A DNA stretch of 8,947 bases, taken from assembly GCA_036273935.1 (NCBI GenBank), contig DASUGQ010000330.1:1-8947 (forward strand). Direction: 5' to 3'. Numbering within the stretch: the first letter of the stretch is position 1; the number at the start of each line of letters is the position of its first letter. Under the pieces are notes generated by a model, which was not told the origin of the DNA, searched no databases, and was given only the letters and a program-made list of their open reading frames with translations. Below, in pieces: positions 6,429 through 8,947 of the stretch. A program made the translations under genes and the position numbers. This DNA comes from ZC4RG29 sp036273935. GTDB lineage: Bacteria > Bacteroidota > Bacteroidia > Cytophagales > Cyclobacteriaceae.

Positions 6429-7754
6429 ATGTCAACACTTCATTTTGAAACGCTTCAACTTCATGCCGGCCAGGAAATCGATCCCACAACCCGCTCAAGA
6501 GCCGTCCCTATTTATCAGACAACTTCTTACACGTTCAAGGATTCAGAGCATGGAGCCAACCTGTTTGCCCTCAAAGAATTCGGAAATATTTATACCCGCA
6601 TCATGAATCCCACAACTGATGTGCTTGAAAAAAGAATCGCAGCATTGGAAGGCGGCGTTGCAGGACTTGCTGTGGGGTCAGGACAGGCTGCGCAGTTCAT
6701 AGCATTGAATAACATTCTTCAGGCAGGCGATAATTTCGTATCGACCTCATTTCTGTACGGAGGTACTTATAACCAATTCAAAGTATCTTTCAAGCGCCTG
6801 GGAATTGATGTTCGATTTGCCGATGGAGATAAACCCGAATCCTTCGAAAAATTGATTGACAAAAAGACCAAAGCGCTTTACCTGGAAACCATCGGTAATC
6901 CTGGATTCAACATCCCTGACTTTGAAGCCATTGCAGCCCTCGCAAAAAAACATGATCTGCCACTTATTGTTGACAACACGTTCGGAGCTGCTGGGTACTT
7001 GTTCCGACCTCTTGAGCATGGCGCGCATGTAGTCGTAGCTTCAAACACAAAATGGATCGGGGGACATGGAACCTCTATTGGAGGTATTATCATCGATGGA
7101 GGAAACTTTAATTGGGCAAATGGAAAATTCCCTCAATTCACTGAGCCATCTGAAGGATATCACGGACTCAAATTTTGGGATGTTTTCGGAGAAGGAAATC
7201 CACTAGGTCTGCCGAATATTGCTTTCATTATAAGAGCGAGGGTAGAAGGTCTCCGTGATTTCGGACCGTCGTTAAGTCCGTTTAATTCTTTCCTGTTCCT
7301 TCAGGGTCTGGAAACATTGTCGCTTCGCGTTCAGCGTTCGGTTGACAATGCTCTCGCTTTAGCAAAATGGCTGGAAAAACATCCGAATGTTGAAGGAGTA
7401 AACTATCCGGGATTGGAGAGCAGCCCTTTTCACAAACTTGCAAAGAAATATTTGACAAATGGATTTGGTGGTGTGTTGTCTTTCACTCTGAAAGGTACAA
7501 AAGAGCAAACAACAAAATTTGTTGACAACCTTAAACTGCTGAGTCATCTTGCGAACCTTGGTGATGCAAAGACACTGATTATCCAGCCGTCTGCAACAAC
7601 CCATCAGCAACTTTCAGATGAAGAGCAGATTGCCAGCGGCGTGTTACCAAATTTACTTCGCATCTCCGCAGGGATTGAACATATTGACGACATAAAAGCA
7701 GACCTTCAGCAATCATTCGAAAAAGTATTTAGCAAAGAGCTTGTCGAGAACTGA
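6429..7754 (+). CDS. metY: O-acetylhomoserine sulfhydrylase
   Basis: A PLP enzyme of the Cys/Met metabolism (gamma-family) fold, 441 residues, about the usual 420-440 for MetY. It joins sulfide to O-acetylhomoserine to give homocysteine and acetate, so it assimilates sulfide directly without cystathionine. Seen directly: YTRIMNPT (55-62), whose Tyr and Arg contact PLP phosphate; GSGQAA (83-88); VDNTFGA (181-187) with the PLP-ring Asp D182; the Schiff-base lysine K208 in SNTKWIGGHGT; and the C-terminal LGDAKTLIIQPSATTH (377-392) and LLRISAGIEHIDDI with the carboxylate-binding R411. The extra length between K208 and about residue 260 separates MetY from cystathionine gamma-synthase and MetB/MetC. 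The start is the first ATG after an A-rich stretch, only a few residues before the conserved FETLQLHAGQ. It is the first enzyme gene after the SAM riboswitch and Cys-rich leader. metX, which makes its substrate, follows after 72 bases. Confidence 0.95.
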   Translation: MSTLHFETLQLHAGQEIDPTTRSRAVPIYQTTSYTFKDSEHGANLFALKEFGNIYTRIMNPTTDVLEKRIAALEGGVAGLAVGSGQAAQFIALNNILQAGDNFVSTSFLYGGTYNQFKVSFKRLGIDVRFADGDKPESFEKLIDKKTKALYLETIGNPGFNIPDFEAIAALAKKHDLPLIVDNTFGAAGYLFRPLEHGAHVVVASNTKWIGGHGTSIGGIIIDGGNFNWANGKFPQFTEPSEGYHGLKFWDVFGEGNPLGLPNIAFIIRARVEGLRDFGPSLSPFNSFLFLQGLETLSLRVQRSVDNALALAKWLEKHPNVEGVNYPGLESSPFHKLAKKYLTNGFGGVLSFTLKGTKEQTTKFVDNLKLLSHLANLGDAKTLIIQPSATTHQQLSDEEQIASGVLPNLLRISAGIEHIDDIKADLQQSFEKVFSKELVEN

Positions 7755-7758
7755 TGAA

Positions 7759-7800
7759 GTTATCAGTTATCCGTTATCAATTATAAGATGACGGATAACT
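7759..7800 (+). repeat. heptamer repeat and 14-bp hairpin between metY and metX
   Basis: Three tandem heptamers, GTTATCA, GTTATCC and GTTATCA, fill 7759-7779. Bases 7765-7778 pair with 7787-7800 (14 pairs, one wobble), leaving an 8-base A/T loop. A related heptamer-like stretch continues to about 7812 (AACTATTAACTGACAAC). No T-run follows, so it should not be a strong terminator and the operon probably reads through. It may be a copy of a dispersed intergenic repeat, or an RNA element that sets the metY:metX ratio. Confidence 0.6.
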
Positions 7801-7826
7801 ATTAACTGACAACCGAAACGTAAAGC

Positions 7827-8867
7827 ATGGAGAAAAACGACAATACATTCCATTTCGATCAGAAATATGAGTTGGAGACCGGCGGTTCGCTGCCGTCATT
7901 TCAACTTCGGTACACCACTTTGGGGAATCTGAATGCAAACCGCGACAATGTAATCTGGGTATTCCACGCATTGACCGGAAGTTCAGATTTCACAACATGG
8001 TGGGGTGATCTGTTTCGAGAAGGCAGTGTATACGATCCTCGTCATTACTTCATTATCTGCGCCAATATGCTCGGCGGTTGCTATGGATCAACCGGTCCTC
8101 TTTCCCTTGACCCGAAGACCGGATTACCTTATTACCATACCTTTCCGTTCATTACTAATCGCGATGTGATCGGGGCCTTTGATCTGCTTCGGAAATATCT
8201 CGGCATTGAAAAGATACACACCCTTCTCGGTGGCTCACTTGGTGGGCAGCAGGCGCTTGAATGGGCAATCGAACAGCCGGATGTTTTTCAGAACATCGTT
8301 CCGATCGCGTGCAACGCCTGGCACTCACCATGGGGAATTGCTTTCAACGAAGCTCAGCGACTGGCAATTGAAGCCGACCCGACCTGGAAAGAAAGTGAAC
8401 CTCGAGCAGGTGCTGAGGGACTCAAAGCAGCACGCGCTATTGGAATGATCTCCTACCGTCACTACGATACTTTTCAAACCACGCAAAACGAAAAAAGTAC
8501 AGACAAGCTGGATGATTTTCGCGCTTCATCCTATCAGCAATATCAGGGGCAAAAATTAGCCAATCGATTCAACGCTTTCACCTACTGGATACTAACCAAA
8601 ATAATGGATAGCCATAACGTAGCAAGGGGGCGGGGAAGCGCCGAAGAGGCTTTGAAGAAAATCAAAGCACGCACATTAATTATTGGGATCGATTCTGATC
8701 TTTTGTTTCCCCTCTCGGAACAGGAATTTCTGTCACAAAATATTCCGAACGCGCGACTCGAAATAATTACTTCACTCTATGGACACGACGGATTTCTCGT
8801 GGAATTCGATCAGTTAAATTCAATTTTGAAAAAGTTTTATAAAGAAAAAATCAGCATACTATCATGA
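7827..8867 (+). CDS. metX: homoserine O-acetyltransferase
   Basis: An alpha/beta-hydrolase-fold acyltransferase of 346 residues, somewhat shorter than the ~380 of many proteobacterial MetX proteins. It transfers acetyl from acetyl-CoA to homoserine, giving the O-acetylhomoserine used by MetY. Seen directly: FHALTGSS (46-53); NMLGGCYGSTGP (80-91), the family signature; the nucleophile elbow GGSLGG with catalytic S137, where GGSMGG is more usual; the catalytic Asp D291 in IDSDLLFP; and H320 in LYGHDGFL. The catalytic triad is complete. Some members of this family use succinyl-CoA or act on serine; pairing with metY favours acetyl-homoserine here, but that is inferred from context. The ATG at 7827 lies about 20 residues before the fold and no better start is seen. 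The 3' end overlaps the next gene by four bases. Confidence 0.93.
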   Translation: MEKNDNTFHFDQKYELETGGSLPSFQLRYTTLGNLNANRDNVIWVFHALTGSSDFTTWWGDLFREGSVYDPRHYFIICANMLGGCYGSTGPLSLDPKTGLPYYHTFPFITNRDVIGAFDLLRKYLGIEKIHTLLGGSLGGQQALEWAIEQPDVFQNIVPIACNAWHSPWGIAFNEAQRLAIEADPTWKESEPRAGAEGLKAARAIGMISYRHYDTFQTTQNEKSTDKLDDFRASSYQQYQGQKLANRFNAFTYWILTKIMDSHNVARGRGSAEEALKKIKARTLIIGIDSDLLFPLSEQEFLSQNIPNARLEIITSLYGHDGFLVEFDQLNSILKKFYKEKISILS

Positions 8868-8947
8868 GGAAGAATTTGACGTTGGGATTATTTGGTTTTG
8901 GATGCGTCGGACAGGGATTGTATCATGTCCTGGAAGAATCCCAGGGC
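8864..8947 (+). CDS. homoserine dehydrogenase, N-terminal fragment
   Basis: Only the first 28 codons are in the window. The start ATG overlaps the metX stop as ATGA (8864-8867), indicating translational coupling. The visible residues begin MRKNLTLGLFGFGCVGQG and contain the nucleotide-binding motif GFGCVGQG (11-18), characteristic of homoserine dehydrogenases, which reduce aspartate semialdehyde to homoserine with NAD(P)H. This would supply the substrate of MetX, so the operon runs from aspartate semialdehyde to homocysteine. Whether a C-terminal ACT domain or a fused aspartokinase is present cannot be seen. There is no room for an N-terminal aspartokinase domain, which argues against a ThrA-type fusion. 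Confidence 0.8.
   Translation, partial: MRKNLTLGLFGFGCVGQGLYHVLEESQG

Noticed and set aside
7777..7971. Minus-strand frame of 64 codons spanning the metX start
   Set aside because: Shadow of metX and the intergenic repeat; no motif or promoter supports it.

Overview
The window reads as a piece of a Bacteroidota chromosome, probably from the Cytophagales side, although the lineage is an inference. Four things support this. The membrane protein at the left edge has the C-terminal half of a DUF2723/TMEM260-type protein, a family typical of this phylum. Two intergenic regions carry perfect matches to the Bacteroidota-type promoter (TTTG, 18-20 bases, TAnnTTTG). No gene has a clear Shine-Dalgarno sequence, and starts are preceded by A/T-rich DNA. 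There is also a cytosolic TPR-histidine kinase of a kind common in the phylum. No transposon, prophage, CRISPR array, tRNA or rRNA was seen.

Layout. Bases 1-1707 (+) hold the C-terminal part of the DUF2723 protein, cut by the window edge. It converges on lpdA (1768-3159, -), dihydrolipoyl dehydrogenase, with a 14-bp hairpin between them. lpdA is divergent from fabG (3360-4106, +), 3-oxoacyl-ACP reductase. Next, 86 bases on, is a soluble sensor histidine kinase with seven TPRs of exactly 40 residues each (4193-5947, GTG start).

The right third is a sulfur amino acid operon. A promoter (5981-6012) drives an RNA that begins just upstream of a SAM-I (S-box) riboswitch (6044-6160). The genes are metY (6429-7754, O-acetylhomoserine sulfhydrylase), metX (7827-8867, homoserine O-acetyltransferase) and the first 28 codons of homoserine dehydrogenase (from 8864, overlapping metX by ATGA). 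Together they make homoserine from aspartate semialdehyde, acetylate it, and replace the acetate with sulfide to give homocysteine, the methionine precursor.

The most interesting part is the 481-base stretch between the kinase and metY. Only 4 bases after the riboswitch P1 helix lies a short reading frame (6165-6320, 51 codons) that ends in MCCCSNCCC: six of its last eight codons are cysteine. It looks like a cysteine-sensing leader peptide placed between a SAM riboswitch and the genes that assimilate sulfur. The P1 helix is positioned to mask the leader's own start, and RNA around the Cys codons and stop can fold in two mutually exclusive ways. I infer a two-input (SAM and cysteine) control device. 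I know of polycysteine leader ORFs from mycobacteria, but not of a description of this arrangement in Bacteroidota.
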